Source: Drosophila persimilis
Taxonomy: Eukaryota; Arthropoda; Insecta; Diptera; Drosophilidae
Direction of reading: 5' to 3'
DNA length: 64,000 nt
Assembly (NCBI RefSeq): GCF_003286085.1
Contig: NW_020825298.1
Span: forward strand, 6,820,001-6,884,000
Shown here: piece after piece, positions 36,644 through 50,000 of the stretch
Numbering within the stretch: the stretch's first letter is position 1
Layout: each line of letters starts with the position of its first letter
Notes under the pieces: model-generated
What the model was told of the DNA's origin: nothing
Database searches by the model: none
What the model saw: the letters and a program-made list of their open reading frames with translations, nothing else
Position numbers and translations under genes: made by a program

Positions 36644-38362
36644 ACAGACAGTCAACGAAGTGCAGTTACCCTGCCAAGAGAGGAGTCTTCTCTGCCTCCA
36701 TCCTTGGAAATCCTTAGATCTCTAAGCACCCCATCTCCACCTCCCTCGATCCCATCTCTTCCTGGCCCATTGGCAAATCTCGAGTTACTCCCGCTATCGG
36801 ATATCAAATGAATGGCTCGCTGCACCTCCAAGGCGGGGGGCGTGCCACCAAATTTCGATTACCATCTCAAGGTCGCAAAGGAGTAACCAGCGACGGAGAA
36901 GAGAACTCTCCTTTCAAGTAGAGCGCTGCCGCCAGGCCCACATTAGCCACATCTGATATGCCGAAAAAAAGAGCCCAACTCCGCCACCAAGCAGCCTCGA
37001 ACTCGAACTGGGAGCGGGCCAGGGCCGGGGACGGGGCCGTGGCATACAACAAAAGATAGCCCGCACGTAATCTGATATTGAGAACGGTGAGGCAACCAGC
37101 AAAAAAGTGAACCAACTGCAACTGCCATTCCATATGAGGAGAGTTTCTTTCTTTTGTGAGCCTCCTATCCGAACGGCATCACCAAAGACGACAGTGGCTG
37201 GTGGACTGGTGGAGGGGCCGCCTCTGGGTTCCATCTGAGTGCACACGAAACCGGAGAGCGTATGGCATTGCTGTGGAGCTGACATATAGGGGAGTATTAC
37301 GAGATTAGATGTCTTTTACGGGCAGAAGAAGGTTCAAACAGAGAGAAACGATCCAAAAATGCTATGAAAATAGTTCAGACTATGCTAAAACGTGGTATAT
37401 TATGGGTCTTATTGGAAAACATGATCTAGAGAGCCTTTAAAACCCCCAAACTTTCAACTAGAAAGACCCTCTTGACTACCTTGATTCTCTTGATTCTGGC
37501 ATACATTTTCCTTGCCATAGAAACGATTCTTTACTCTATTCTAGCCCCACAAAGGCATTGCATTCTTCCATTGGCTACTGTCCAAAATGCATTCTCCAGC
37601 TAACGAAGAGGGGGGTTCTCCCCTTTACAACCCCCTTTAGAACCCCCCTTTAGAACCCCTTTTATTCCCCGCTAATTAACCCCACAAGAACCTCACGGCC
37701 GAATGCTATTAGAACGCCAGCGATGATAAAAATGTTTATGGCTTTCTTGGATTCCCTTTCAACCTGCAGCACGATGCCCCCTGCCCCCCCCCTGCCCCCC
37801 AGCCCCTGCCCCAAGCCCGACTGCAGACAGGCCTCAGCCCCAGCCTCAGGTTATTTATCAGAACTGTCGGCAGGCCATAAATTCCCCGACTTTTGTCACT
37901 ACCATTTATGGCCTAAAGACTCGGCCAATAAAACATACAAATGCGTTATATAAGCACGTTGTCTGCATGTGATCTAACGGTGCTTGGTGGCTGCTTTTGG
38001 GGTGCCCCAGCCTTGTTTACAAGACACCTTGACAAATGTGCCCGGAAAGAGGCAGAGGCCCGAACAACCGCAAAGAAAAACGCAGAAATTTGCATGGAAA
38101 CTGAAATGGAAATGGGCGGAGCGCCAGAGAGGGAGGGAAGGGGAGAGAAGACTGCAGTTTTATGGTGCATTGTCTTAGAGCAATAGAAAGCTAAACAGCA
38201 ACAACAACAACAACAAAGGAAAAGAATATTCTATAAGAAAGAAAGGAATCTGCAATTGTAACAAAAAGTCAGAACAAGTTTGCCACAAACTTTGGTCGGT
38301 CGTTGGCTTCGACTTCGACTTCGACTCAGAGATGAGCATCTTTAGAGGCAGAATTCATCGTG

Positions 38363-38470
38363 AGCTGCTTGGGATTACCTAGGGAATTTATAGAGGTATC
38401 TATGAGGAGTACACCTGAGCAACTTGGGAATACCTAGGGAATTTATAGAGCTATCTATGAGGAGTATACC
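38363..38470. repeat. Tandem duplication, 55-bp unit
   Basis: Two adjacent copies of a unit containing TACCTAGGGAATTTATAGAG and CTATGAGGAGTA, with GGG starts at 38371 and 38426. The copies differ at only a few positions, so the duplication is recent. Confidence 0.85.
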
Positions 38471-40189
38471 CTGCCTAGTGCTCAGCGGCGATCGCCCATC
38501 AATTAATGGAGTAGCTCTCCAGCTCATAAGCTGCTCTTTAGCCACGTGATTTCATGATTTTTGTGCTCCCTCCTCGTGATCCATTCAACGATCATCTCTA
38601 TGGAGCGTCAAGAACCTCCTGAACCTCCTGTGGCAAAAGTAAAGCTCACGAGTTCCCGCGTACAATCATGATTTATGGCTTATAAATTTGAAGTCTATAT
38701 TAATCGCGGGCTGTCATGTTGACAATTTTATTGTGCTGCCCGGCCCCAAAATCACGAAACAATCATTTTCCCAGACCAAACCAAATGGCGACATCAATTT
38801 GCCAACAAAAAAAAAATGTACTTAAAGGCTTTAAGAACTTTCAGTTCGATTTGGTGCGGGCCATTGTCCGATGGTTTGTCCGATGGTCGATGGGGATTTT
38901 GTGAAAGGTGCTAGGCTGGACGACACAGAAAACCTTTCCCAGTTCGGCACGATCGTGCAGTCTGTTCTAGTTTCATTAGAGAGAAGGAGATGTCGGCAGA
39001 CGACGACGACGACGAGTGGCTTTGACTTTCACCTGAGCCACGTTTTCGTTTGGGCCAAGGCGAAAAACCCTTCATGGCCTCTAATTAACAAGCCACCAAC
39101 TTGGGATTACTTCATTCTCTTGATCTGAGGGCTACAGGGCTTGTACTCCCCATCTCTGGGGCTTCCCAGAATCCGAAAATTTACATAAATGACATCTACA
39201 CCTCCTTGTGCACCTCCTTCTGGCCCTCTTCCACCTAGAGCATTTAGTCTTCGTTCCGCCCAAGCATCTCGGCAAACACCTCTTCCATTCCCATTCCAGG
39301 CCTGTGCTGGCCCGGCCTGGCCTGGCCTGTTTCTCCTTTTCATTTAACAACTTCCGCTTGGCCAGGCAGCAGGCAAACAGGCAAACAGGCAACAAGCGAG
39401 AAGAACTCTGCGATCTGTGCAATCGCTGATGATGAGGTGCATAAACGACGCCCATTTATTGAGCCCTCGCGGCTCTAATAACTTTGTACGCGAGGTACTG
39501 CCTTCAGATCGAATCTTTGAGAGGAGGAGGGGGGCATCAGAGGGGCAGAGGGGGCAGAGACCAGGCCGAGAAGTACCGCAACAAGAGGTCGCATCAATTG
39601 AGTCGGACATGAAAATTGTTCAAGCTTCTTCGTTGTCTTCGGCTTTGGCTTCGGCTTCGGCCTCTTCTTCGGTGGATTTTTTTTGTTGTTTTTTGCTCTG
39701 TGTTCGCAGCAGCATATTTAATGAGCCACACATGATGATGGCTCTGACAGCCTGTCCGTTCGTTCGTTCATCTGTAAGCCAGGTTTTTTTTTCGTTGTTG
39801 TTGTTGGTCTTGTAATGTAGTTTGGCATGTGCTTTATTTAGAAATAATTTCTTTGGCCACGGCTATTGCCAAATTTGTTCGGTTATGCCCGTGGCCGCAA
39901 CGTGTTGGAATTTCTTCAATTAAAATGACACAAATTTCACTCTATGATGAAGCCGAAAATTTCCCAAAATATTGTTATTAAAAGCGTTCGTAATTTAGAA
40001 AAGAAAGGGGAGGAAAGGGCAATTAGAACTACACTAGACTACGGGGTTTTGCTTTACTTTGGTTTTAGGAATAAAAGCAATTGATTTGAATTTAGAAAAA
40101 TCAATACAAATTTGGATTTTTGGAAATTATTATCTACAAACTATTATAGATCAAATATTAATGGCTTATAAAATAATACAAAAAATTAT

Positions 40190-40545
40190 AACTAAATGAT
40201 AAAACAAAAAATAACAAATAATCAATAAATACATAATAAGTAATAAATAAATATATACAATAGTAAATAAAAAAATACAATAATAAATTTATAAATACAA
40301 TAATAAATAAATAAATACTATAATAAATAAATAGATAATAAGTAAATAATACAAAGATAAATAAAATAAATAGTAAAGAAAATAAGTTATTAATGAAATA
40401 AATAATAAATAAAATTAATAATAAATCAAATACATAATATATAATAAATAAATAATAAATAAATAATAAATAAATGATAAATAAATAATAAATAAATGAT
40501 ATACATATAAATAATAAATACAAAATAAATAAGTAATAAATTATT
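40190..40545. repeat. AATAAATAATAAAT microsatellite-like tract
   Basis: About 355 bp of imperfect TAATAAATAA repeats. The minus-strand 121-codon frame across it is a run of Y, F, L and I and is not a gene. Confidence 0.9.
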
Positions 40546-43500
40546 CTAAATCAAACAGAAATTACATTGAAAGTCGTTCAAAAACGAAGTTATAAAGACC
40601 ATGAAATCTCCCCTGAAGTGTGTTTTCTTTCTATTAAAAAGTTATCTTAGATCTTAAGAACTGCGATCTGTGTCTGTGTCTGTGTCTTTGTTGTTTAGTC
40701 ATTGGCACGTTTCAATACCCACTGATCGGCAATTGACTCGATCGGACTTCGATTTCTATTCGTGTTCTTGGACAATTTGCAAAAGTGAAAATAGTAGGCC
40801 CAGACCTCCGTCAGAGACTCATTCTCTCCAGCTCTTTCTCTGTGGCTCTTTGCGTTTCTCTGCTCTCCATTGTTATTAGACTTTTGCGCTGACTGATCGA
40901 GATTTACATAATCTCAAGTGCTGGCTGCGATTTGCTCGGTGAAAGTTGTACAAATTATAAGTTTAGAATGCGCCCAAAAATATGCCCAGTAGCCAACGAA
41001 AAATCAACCCAAGGCGAGGCGCAAAATGCTGCAGAGTTTGCTTTTCTTTTGCTTTGTGCCTTTCACAAATCAACGTCCAAATATGGAGGAGGAGTGCTCT
41101 CCATCGCCTCCTCCGTCGTCGTCGGTCGTCGTTCGCCCAGCGAGAAATGCTGGATAAATAAATCTGTCAGTGGGGCGTTGCTACTGTGTCAAATAGTTGG
41201 ACGGGGCCAAATAAAGTATCTATCAGATACAAATGCCCAATACCCCAAACCCAATTTTATTGTTGCCGGAATCGATGTCACGGCTAGAGTTCCACACAAA
41301 AAAAACAACAATTTATTGCCATCCAAAACTCTTTTTGTTGTCAAATATTGGCGGCGATTTGGGACAGTCGAACTAGTTAATTGGGTTGATTTCTTCAATG
41401 GAAGATATCTGCACCACAAGTGAAGGAATCAGTTCGGTTGAGGAGAAACTTTCATTCGCTGTTTCCACAATTAATTGCTGATATTAGTTTAAATTAGATC
41501 TATTAATATGTGCATGGTATTATGGTTTTTATTACACAATTTAATAGGTAGATTTTCTTACATTTCCTGTTCCTTTTCCTGTGGTTTCTGTTCTATCTTT
41601 CGCAGCTCTCTTTATCTCTCTTTGATGTCTCCTCTATGTTTATTCTTTTCAAAGTTCCTTTCTTTCTTGAGGTAAAGATTTTATGGACTCTTTTCTCATT
41701 TGGCCTGAGGTTTTAATCAATTTATTGGCTCGCTGCCAATCTAAGTTGTTTTTATAGTCCCTTTTCGGGATGACTTTTTTTTACTGGTATTATTTTACTA
41801 CCATTATTATTTTTCTATACATTCTCGACTCTTAATTGTTTTCTTTTTTATGGATTTAATTCCTATAAATCATGAAGATATTTCGTTGGTCACTCGGTTG
41901 TCTTTTTAATTATTTTAGCTCACATTTAAATTATTTTTTTTCCTATTCTTTAAAGGTTTAACAGCAAACAACAAATTGTATTATTATTTTATAATCAAAT
42001 ACAAAGCCTTTATTATTTAAAAAAAAATTTCTAATAATAATAAATAAATACAAAATTGTTTATAACTATAAAATTCATTTTTTATATATTAAATTCAAAT
42101 TCATATATTAAATATTTAAATTTACTAATAAATATTTATTTATTTATATTTTTATATATTTATTTTTAATATATTTATATTTTTATATACTTATATTTTT
42201 ATATATTTATATTTCATAATATATTTAATTATAAATAATTATATTTAATATTTATATTTACAACAACAGATGAAAAGTGGAATTATTTTTTATGCTAGAA
42301 GTCGTCTTTCCCTTCGATTTATATCTCTCTCAAGATTAAATTTCTTCTCTTCCCAATTCTTAAGATTTCATTATTTTCTTTCTTGTTTTTTTCCCCCTTA
42401 AGAATCCACGAATATTTTAAGCCCAAAGAATGCCACTAAAACCTTTGTCCAAATTGTCTTTTTTCGTTCACTTTCAACTTTGGCATTGTCAAATCTCCGA
42501 CTGGGGGGGGCTTTCATTTGGGGTTAATGAAACTGAAATCTCCGAAAACTCTTAATTTCGTTGACTATCTTGGCCGTGCCATCGAAACTGCACGCAAACT
42601 GGGTTGATGAAATCGAGAAAACCCAACTAATCGAGCCATCAGAACGGAGCTTATAATCGCAACACTTTCGCTCCGAGCCTCGGGGCTGCCGGGCTGCCGG
42701 GCTACCGAAAATTCAAACAAATGACTTGATTAATTTCGCCCAGTGTATGGCCAAAAAGAAGCTGTCTGGGCGTAATTGCTTGGCCCCATTCGAGCGCCAG
42801 AGTAGAGGAGTTCTTGTGGTCTCTTGGACACCTGAGTGGCATTTTTGCTCCCACAGACGCGTCGCGCTTTCTTTTGGTCTGTTCTGTGGTTCTGCGGTTC
42901 GGTTCGGGTTTTGTCTTTGCTTTTGTAATTACAGTAATTTATTTATGAGGCAAATACACTCACACACACCTTCTAGATTCTTCGCGATTGTATCTGCGAA
43001 TGCGTTGCGCATATCTAGATCTCCGCATACATGAAAATTATGGAATTATGTTGGCCCCGGCCCGGCCCAGATGCAAATCGCTTCTGAAAAATCTGTAATT
43101 AAGTTGGGGGAAAATCCCAGTGCAATCCCAGGCTTAGGCCCTAGGGCCAGCCAATCTCTCACTCTCTCTCTCTCTTGGTGAAATTTCGCCCGAATGCACT
43201 CCGTTTTTCATCTCACTTGCAGTCCGTAATTTCCAGTGTTCTAATCTTCCATTTTCATGGCCAAGTACACGACGCCTGGCATGCAAATGAGAGACATTTG
43301 AATTTCAATTAAAGCCAGAGCCGAAACACAACCAAAAAAGACGAAGAACAACCAAAATAAAAGTCAACTGCAACTGATTTACTGTGTGAAACTGAAATTC
43401 TCGTCTATTCGGTCGTTTTTTTGGGTCTTTTTTCGGTTTTTATTTTGTGTGACTTCTGTTTTTTGTTTGGCCGTCGTGAAAGTTTCTTTGGCTCAGAGCC

Positions 43501-43939
43501 ACTGCTGGGACTTGGCTTGACATTCGGATAATGGCTTGATTAAAACTTGTCATGAGAAAGAACAGAGCCGCTCTGCTCTGACTAAATTGTGTGCAAGGCC
43601 AGGCCGGATCACAGCGGGGCCGGGGGGTCGGGGGGTCGGGGACGTGTATGCAAAGCGAGCTCCAATTAAGCGGAGAAGCGACTCTTCGCGGAGTCATGCC
43701 GGAGTACTTACACTGATTGTTTGTTGTTCTTGTGGTGGTGGTGGTGGGGCAGTGCAGCTGGGTGGCTTAGCCTGTCAGTGTCAGAGTAAGGAAAGTACTA
43801 GATCCTAGAGGAAATCTTGGGTAAGGCTATGAATCTTTGTCCAAGGAACTACGAGTAAGCCCTTGAAGGGATACATCAATCATTTCATTTGAATGAAGAA
43901 GTTAAGGGCTTTGTATCTCTATATAGTACAAAAAAGTGT

Positions 43940-44340
43940 TATAGAAAGGTGCGAGTGAGCCGAAGGAGAGGAGCGAGTGAACCGTGAAGGACTGAAGCGA
44001 GTGAGCCAAAGGATAGGAGCGAGTGAGCCGAAGGAGTGAAGCGAGTGAGCCGAAGGAGTGAAGCGAGTGATACGATCAACAGAAGATAGGAACAAAGCCG
44101 ATGAAGCCAAGCAAGAGAGCCGAACGAGCGAGACTAGTGAGCCGAAGAAGCGCAGCGTGTAAGCGGAACGAGTGAGGCCAGAGAAACGAAAGAGCGAAGC
44201 GAGTGAGCGATCCGCCAAGGAGTGATCCGCCGAAAGAGCGAAAGGAGTGATCCGCCAATGCTAGAAAGCCGAACGAGTGAAGCTAGTAAACCGAAGGAAC
44301 GAATCTAGTGCGCCAAAAGAGTGAAGCTAGTGAGCCGGGG
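43940..44340. repeat. Minisatellite, GAGTGAGCCGAAGGAGYGAAGC family
   Basis: Many imperfect copies of a unit of about 20-23 bp (GCGAGTGAGCCGAAGGAGTGAA), fairly regular at 43947-44070 and degenerating to 44340. Because the unit lacks stops in one minus-strand frame, it yields an apparent 99-codon frame rich in S, L, F and R; this is a by-product of the repeat. Confidence 0.9.
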
Positions 44341-46556
44341 GTCGGCACTCTAGCATAACGAGTGCGCAGGGGTCCTGGCGCCTAGTAGTTTAGCTAAGAC
44401 TCGCTAGAGGCAGGTTTCGGGCCCCTGTGGTACCGCTTGGAAGACCCAATGCCAGCAGTTAGCCCCTCCGGATGCTCTTGCAAAGCTTGCTGTCTCTCTG
44501 GACATTGCTGAAACTTTTGCTCTGAAGGGCAAGCCCAAGGGTTGTAGCCTTCTTCTGCAGAACACCGCCCTCCTCGTCTCCACAGCTACAGCTCTGGCCC
44601 TTAGTACGGAAAACATAAAATATTCGAGATATTTGGTTAATTTATTGCCTTGCCCGTAGAGTATCCCCACTTCAGCTCCATGCCACACCCCAAGCCGAGT
44701 CCATACATTGTTGCCTGCCCCGGGCCAGTGCCTCTTTGAGGCATTTGCATGCCAGTGAGTGAGTTTTCGCTGCTAATCACGTTCTTAATGAAAGTGGATG
44801 CAGTCGAAGAGAGCTGCCAGAGTGGTCCCTGTCCGTGGACAATGTGGTTCTTGGCCTGGCCTGGCTTTCAGTTGCTGGACAACAACGTTGAATGGTGGCC
44901 AGAAGTCTGCCACGTTCTGCTGCCAGAGACTTGATCTTTCGCTGGCAATGACCGCCATTTGGCGTTGGCTTTGGCTTTGGCTTTATTTGATTTTCATGTT
45001 TGTTTGCTTGTTTTCCAGCTGTTCTTTGGGTTGTTTGTTTTCAGTTGCAAGTCTGCAACTATCGTCTGGCCTGCCGCGAGTGTGAAGTCTGAAGAGTTCT
45101 GTCGTGGCGGTGGGACCAGTTCTTTTCTCTCCGAGTTCCTCTGATTTTGATTAATATTCTTTATGACGTCTGCCCGGTGTCTCTCTTTCACTCTTCGGGT
45201 TCTAGTTTCTTGTATTTATTGATAAGTTTTGGCATAATTTCCTCTCCGTTCGCAGCACCTCGTTTTGGCCCATTTCTGTGCGGGTATTTCTGGGCCAAGT
45301 ATTCGCTTGCTGCATGGGGCGGGTGTGGGCAAAAATAAAACCCATAAACTTGTGTGAAAATACTCGTTTCGTGTAGATCGAGATGGAAATGCTGTCTGTT
45401 TTACTTCCAACTATTTCTGGCGGGAGTTTCCAGTGGCTTTGGCTTCGTTCAAGTTTATATGAATATTTAGGCAGTGTCTTGGATTGTATCTTTCTCTGGC
45501 ATCCACAAATCTTTCTTATGGAAAGTTGGGTATCATTTTTAAAGCTTGATTAATAACTGAAAGACTTCCGGTGCTGGTCAAAAGGTTTAGGAGAAGAGCA
45601 AAGAGTCGTTTCAAAGAGTCCAGTAATTAATTTGAATTTAAAAAATCAACGCTGGATTAATGTAAAGAGAAAATTAATTTTTAGACAAATTCCATCAACA
45701 GTTTTAAGAGCTCTAACGAAAAGTCTAGAAATTTGAGAGTTGAGTCAAGGAAAAAAATGCAGTTACAAAGAAAATCTTGATGAAGGCCAGATGATCCCAT
45801 AAGCCCTCCCTGACCACCCACCCTTCACCAAGATTTTCTTGAGATACAATTTTGCATTCTATTATTATCGCTAGACCTCTATGGATATATCGTTACTGTA
45901 TTAAATAAGTGATATTTTGGGATTATATAGGACTATATATATTTCTTCATTTGTGCGCTGTTGTCGGGCTTGTCAATGGGTTTACAGATCTTTTATACGC
46001 TCACACCCAAACAGTCATAAATGTTCTACTTTATTTAATTTAATTTCTTAATATTTTCTCCTAAATTTAGAGATCGTTTTTGGTTTACATAAGAGATCAT
46101 GTACCATAATTTGTTCATGATTAATTACTACTAATTACTACTACTAATTACTAATTTGATTAGTAACATTTTTAAAGCTTGATTAATAATTGGTAAACTA
46201 TCAGTGGCTGTCCCAATCTCCAGCTTTACTTTTATCAGAAAAGTATCTTTAAAAATAATTCAGAAATAAGTTTTAATTCCGAAACTCAAACCCAGATAAA
46301 TGTAAAATTAATTTGTGGCTCAATGCCACCAGTCAGTTGGTGGCTCAAATTCTTCCTCTCTCCACTCTCGTTTTTCCAGAGTATTCTCCAGACCCTGTTA
46401 AACTCTCTTTAAAGCTCCAAGATCTCCAACTCCCAAGTTTATTCAAATAAAGTTAATTGCCTCAGCAACCTGTTGCATAGTTTTTGTACCTTTTTGAGTG
46501 CTAATGGCAGTCGCTTATCCAACACCCTTTCCCCCTCTCTCTCTCTCTCTTTGCAG

Positions 46557-47061
46557 GCTTTGCGGTTCATTAAAAGTGTGGCAGAACTTTGGCACCGCCA
46601 CCGAGCAATAAACAACAAAACAAAAGCCGACCGACCGTCGACGACCTGTAGAAATGCTCCGACAATTGTGCGGGTAATTTCCAGTCTACGGCTGAGCATG
46701 CGCCCGGCCCCGGCCTCAGTCTATGGTCTATGGTCTATGGTCTATGGTCCCCTGGTCGCGTTGTCATTCGAAAGTTGCCGCTGCGTGACACACATTTAAC
46801 GCATTAGACTTGGAGTTGGACTCCGAGCCAGAGCCAGAGCCAGACAAGTTGGAGCTGCCCTGCCACCGCCAGAAGTAGAAGAAGGAGAAGGAGAAGGAGG
46901 GGTGCCCACTGGGAAGCTTAGCTTGAGCTATCCCCCAAACCCAAACCCAAACCCAAACCCCAACCCAGTCCCAAAGCCGAGCCCAAAGTCGGTTCGGTTC
47001 TGTTGCATTATTCATGCTCTTCTTGGACGCTGAGGCAACGGTAACGCGAGGCATTCGACCC
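46557..47061 (+). other. Proposed 5'-UTR part of exon 2 of the VWC-domain gene
   Basis: It starts after a strong (CT)n-TTTGCAG acceptor and runs to the chosen ATG. It contains several upstream ATGs, including a 7-codon uORF at about 46654 and a 33-codon uORF ending at about 46800, a TCTATGG tandem repeat (46720-46748) and a CCCAAA repeat (46935-46962). The number of uORFs means either tight translational control or that the transcript starts or splices closer to the coding start. Confidence 0.35.
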
Positions 47062-50000
47062 ATGGAGACGAAGATGACGCTGCGCTTAGTCAGCATCTTA
47101 TCGGCGGCAGTGCTTTTCCTCTGGCCCGCACAGCTGGATGCATTCATCACACCGAATACAGGTGAGTCGTGGCATCGATCGGGAACAGCGGGCCGTAATG
47201 TCTGTGAAATGTATGGCATTGGGGGCCTTCTCGGCCTTCTCGGCCTTGGAGTGGCAAAGTAGCGGATCATTTCGAAGATACACGGGTTTATTATGGGAGT
47301 GGAACGTACACATTAGCACTCGGAGGAGTACAGGGGGGCAAAACACTTGCTTTTGATCGGAAAAATATCAGGGAAAATGTGGTTTTTGGTAGGTTCTTTG
47401 CAGGGGAGGGAATTGCAGTGAAGTACAGCCTCCAAGGCAGCCTCTGAAGCCTTTCCTTTATGGCTTGGAACCCCTGACAAAAGGGGGACGGTTTTCCCAA
47501 GCAATAGTTAGATGTGCTTACCCTTGGATATTGGCTCCACAATCAGCGTATTCTCTAGATATTTCGGTGCATTCCCAAGGCATATGGCACCCAAAGGCAT
47601 GGGGATAATCCGCCTGCCACCAAATCAGCCTCTAAAGAGAAGCCACAGACTCTTTGGACCGCATTTTAGGGGCCACCAAGAACCCCTTGATCCAAAATAG
47701 ATTTTCGGTGACTCTTATAAAGGCCTTCGCCTTAAAACTTCTCCAAATAATCTATAAATTCCTAACAAAAAACCCCATAACTCCCTTTGTCTCTGCAGGC
47801 TGCCACCACAATGGCACTTGGTTCGCCGACAAGTCGGTGGTGCCCAGCATGGAGAAATGCCTGAGCTGCCAGTGCAATCGCAAGACCCTCGTGTGCCGCC
47901 TCAAGGTCTGCCCCGAGATGCCCATGCCCCCGCCCAGGGGCTGTGTGGTGGTCCAAAAGAAGAGCAGCTGCTGTCCGTATCTGTCCTGCGCGCGGCTGGA
48001 CGCCTTCTACAAGATACCCACCAAGCGGCGCATCATCGCCTACTTGGATCACTACGAGAGGGAGTCCATCGATCGGGTGGTCAACGATAATATGCTGCAA
48101 AGACGTTCCGATGATTCGGATACGGATTTGTTTGGTGAGTGGAAGGCTAGCCATAAGACAGGAGGAACCTCTAAGATGTATTTCCGTGTTCGTTTCAGTC
48201 TGCGTTAAGAATGGAACTGTGTACAAGTCGGGCTCGGCAATGTCCTCGTCGAACCTCTGCAGCTACTGCTATTGCATAGGTAAGAAAATCAAGGCAAATA
48301 CCTCTATAAATACTCTTCATTCTGATTATACATTCCAGGCGGCACCGAGAAGTGCGTCAAGCCCAAGTGCATGCTGCCCCTCGACGGCTGCAAGCCGATC
48401 TTCGTGGACTCCGCCTGCTGTCCCGTGCGCTACGATTGCAGCAGCAAGACCTCCGGCAAGTCCTCGCAGGAGGTGCGCTACCGGAAGACCACCAACAAGC
48501 ACTTCCAGCGGATGTCGCAGCGCCTGCAGCGGAATCGGGGCTGCACCGTCGGCGCCCAGTTCTACGCGGAGGGCCAGAAGATGCGCTCGGACGTGGACAG
48601 GCCGTGCGACATTTGCTTCTGCATACGGGGCACGCGGCGCTGTGCCCCCAAGAAGTGCTCGCCGGCGCTGAAGAACTGCATACCGGTGGTGCCCAAGGGC
48701 CAGTGCTGTCCCTCCAGCTACGACTGCGGCAGCCAGCGGGACTACCGCCGGTCGCACAACTCCCGCCAGTTCAACCTGTACAACATGCTCTTCGGCAAGG
48801 AGGAGCAGCAGGTGGAGGCGGTGGCCAATGCGGCGATAATACCCCAGAACTCCATGGCCGAGCGCTACCCGCACGACAGGCATCCGACGCGAGCGCCTGC
48901 CGGCAATCCCCTGGAGGCCAGCAGCGAGAAGAGCATCCTGGACACGCTGCGCGAGGGCCTCGAGTTCATCGACGGCAACAACAACCAAATGCTGGCCAAC
49001 AACCTCGATCTGGTGGGCATTAAGGCCACACCCGCCCCCCAGCCCACGACCCGGGAGGAGCCCACCGCCGAGGAGGTCAGCAGCACGACCTCCCTGAGCT
49101 TCCTCGACCTGCTGCTGGGTCCCAGCACAGAGCCTGTGCCCCAGCCCGAGTCGACGACCACGAAGAACACGCTCTCCTGGATGGACATCCTCCTGGGACC
49201 CGACGAGGAGGAGCTGCCGCCCATCACCGAGGCGTACGCAGAGGCCGGCACCGAAGAGTCCACGGCGACGATGAACAACGGCATCAAACGGATCGCCGAC
49301 GACTTTGACGAGCAGCTGGACAACGGCGGCATTGCGGTGGGGGAGCTGCCAGCCGAGGCCCAGCACATTGGCCTGGCCAATGCGGGTATTTGGCCAACAC
49401 CGAGCCAGGAAATGAATCCACCCCCCAAGGATGAAGCCAGCCTGCTGAATGCCTTCATGGATGGTCTATCGGGGATGCTGGAGGAGTCCAGCAATGACAC
49501 CACCAGCATTAGCACCACCACCACCACCACAACCACAATGAGAGCACCCACTGATCGACCAGCGCCCATGTTCCGTCCTTTGCCGAGCCACAAACTGACC
49601 CACAATCGAATCAACTCGAAGCTGGCGAATCTCACCGTGACGCCACCCATGCTGGTGACCCACAGGGTCGGCACAACCACCAGCACCACCACAAGACAGC
49701 CGACAACCAAGACGACAACAATTAGAACCACACCAAAGCCGACAACAGCCAAACCGAGGCCCAAAACCACCAGAAAGACAACCACAGTGGCGCCCAAAAC
49801 GACTCCAACAACCACCAGCAGCACCACCACCACAACAACAACAACAACAACCGAAAGACCCACAACAACATTGAGAACCACCAACAAATCCAAATCAAAG
49901 CCCAAACCGAAGCCCAAGCCAAAGCCGTACATCACGAGCACCTCGAAGCCTTTGGTGATCAAAACGAATCCCACAATTCTGGAGGCCGAACCCCTGGACT

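Larger units (their letters stand above)
33494..46556 (+). other. Proposed 13-kb first intron of the VWC-domain gene
   Basis: Donor GTATGT at 33494 and acceptor (CT)n-TTTGCAG ending at 46556. Inside are A/T-rich repeats (35338-35560, 40190-40545, 42000-42260), a purine-rich GAGGAG tract (36012-36155), G28 at 36616-36643, a 55-bp tandem duplication (38363-38470) and the minisatellite at 43940-44340. A 151-codon ATG frame at 40968-41423 is the longest unexplained frame. No nested gene is convincingly supported. Regulatory elements are likely but cannot be placed. Confidence 0.4.

Noticed and set aside
40190..42260. Regular A/T repeat tracts considered as CRISPR-like or satellite arrays
   Set aside because: No constant repeat with unique spacers; they are simple microsatellite expansions in a eukaryotic genome.
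43919..44218. 99-codon minus-strand frame rich in S, L, F and R
   Set aside because: It is the translation of the minisatellite unit, not a gene.
46933..46962. CCCAAA repeat resembling a telomeric repeat
   Set aside because: Only about five copies, within a leader exon; fly telomeres do not use such repeats.
48326..49366. 346-codon minus-strand frame, and a 399-codon one at 48865-50064
   Set aside because: They lie antisense to the large VWC exon; the frames are open because of GC-rich codon bias and Thr-codon repeats on the plus strand.
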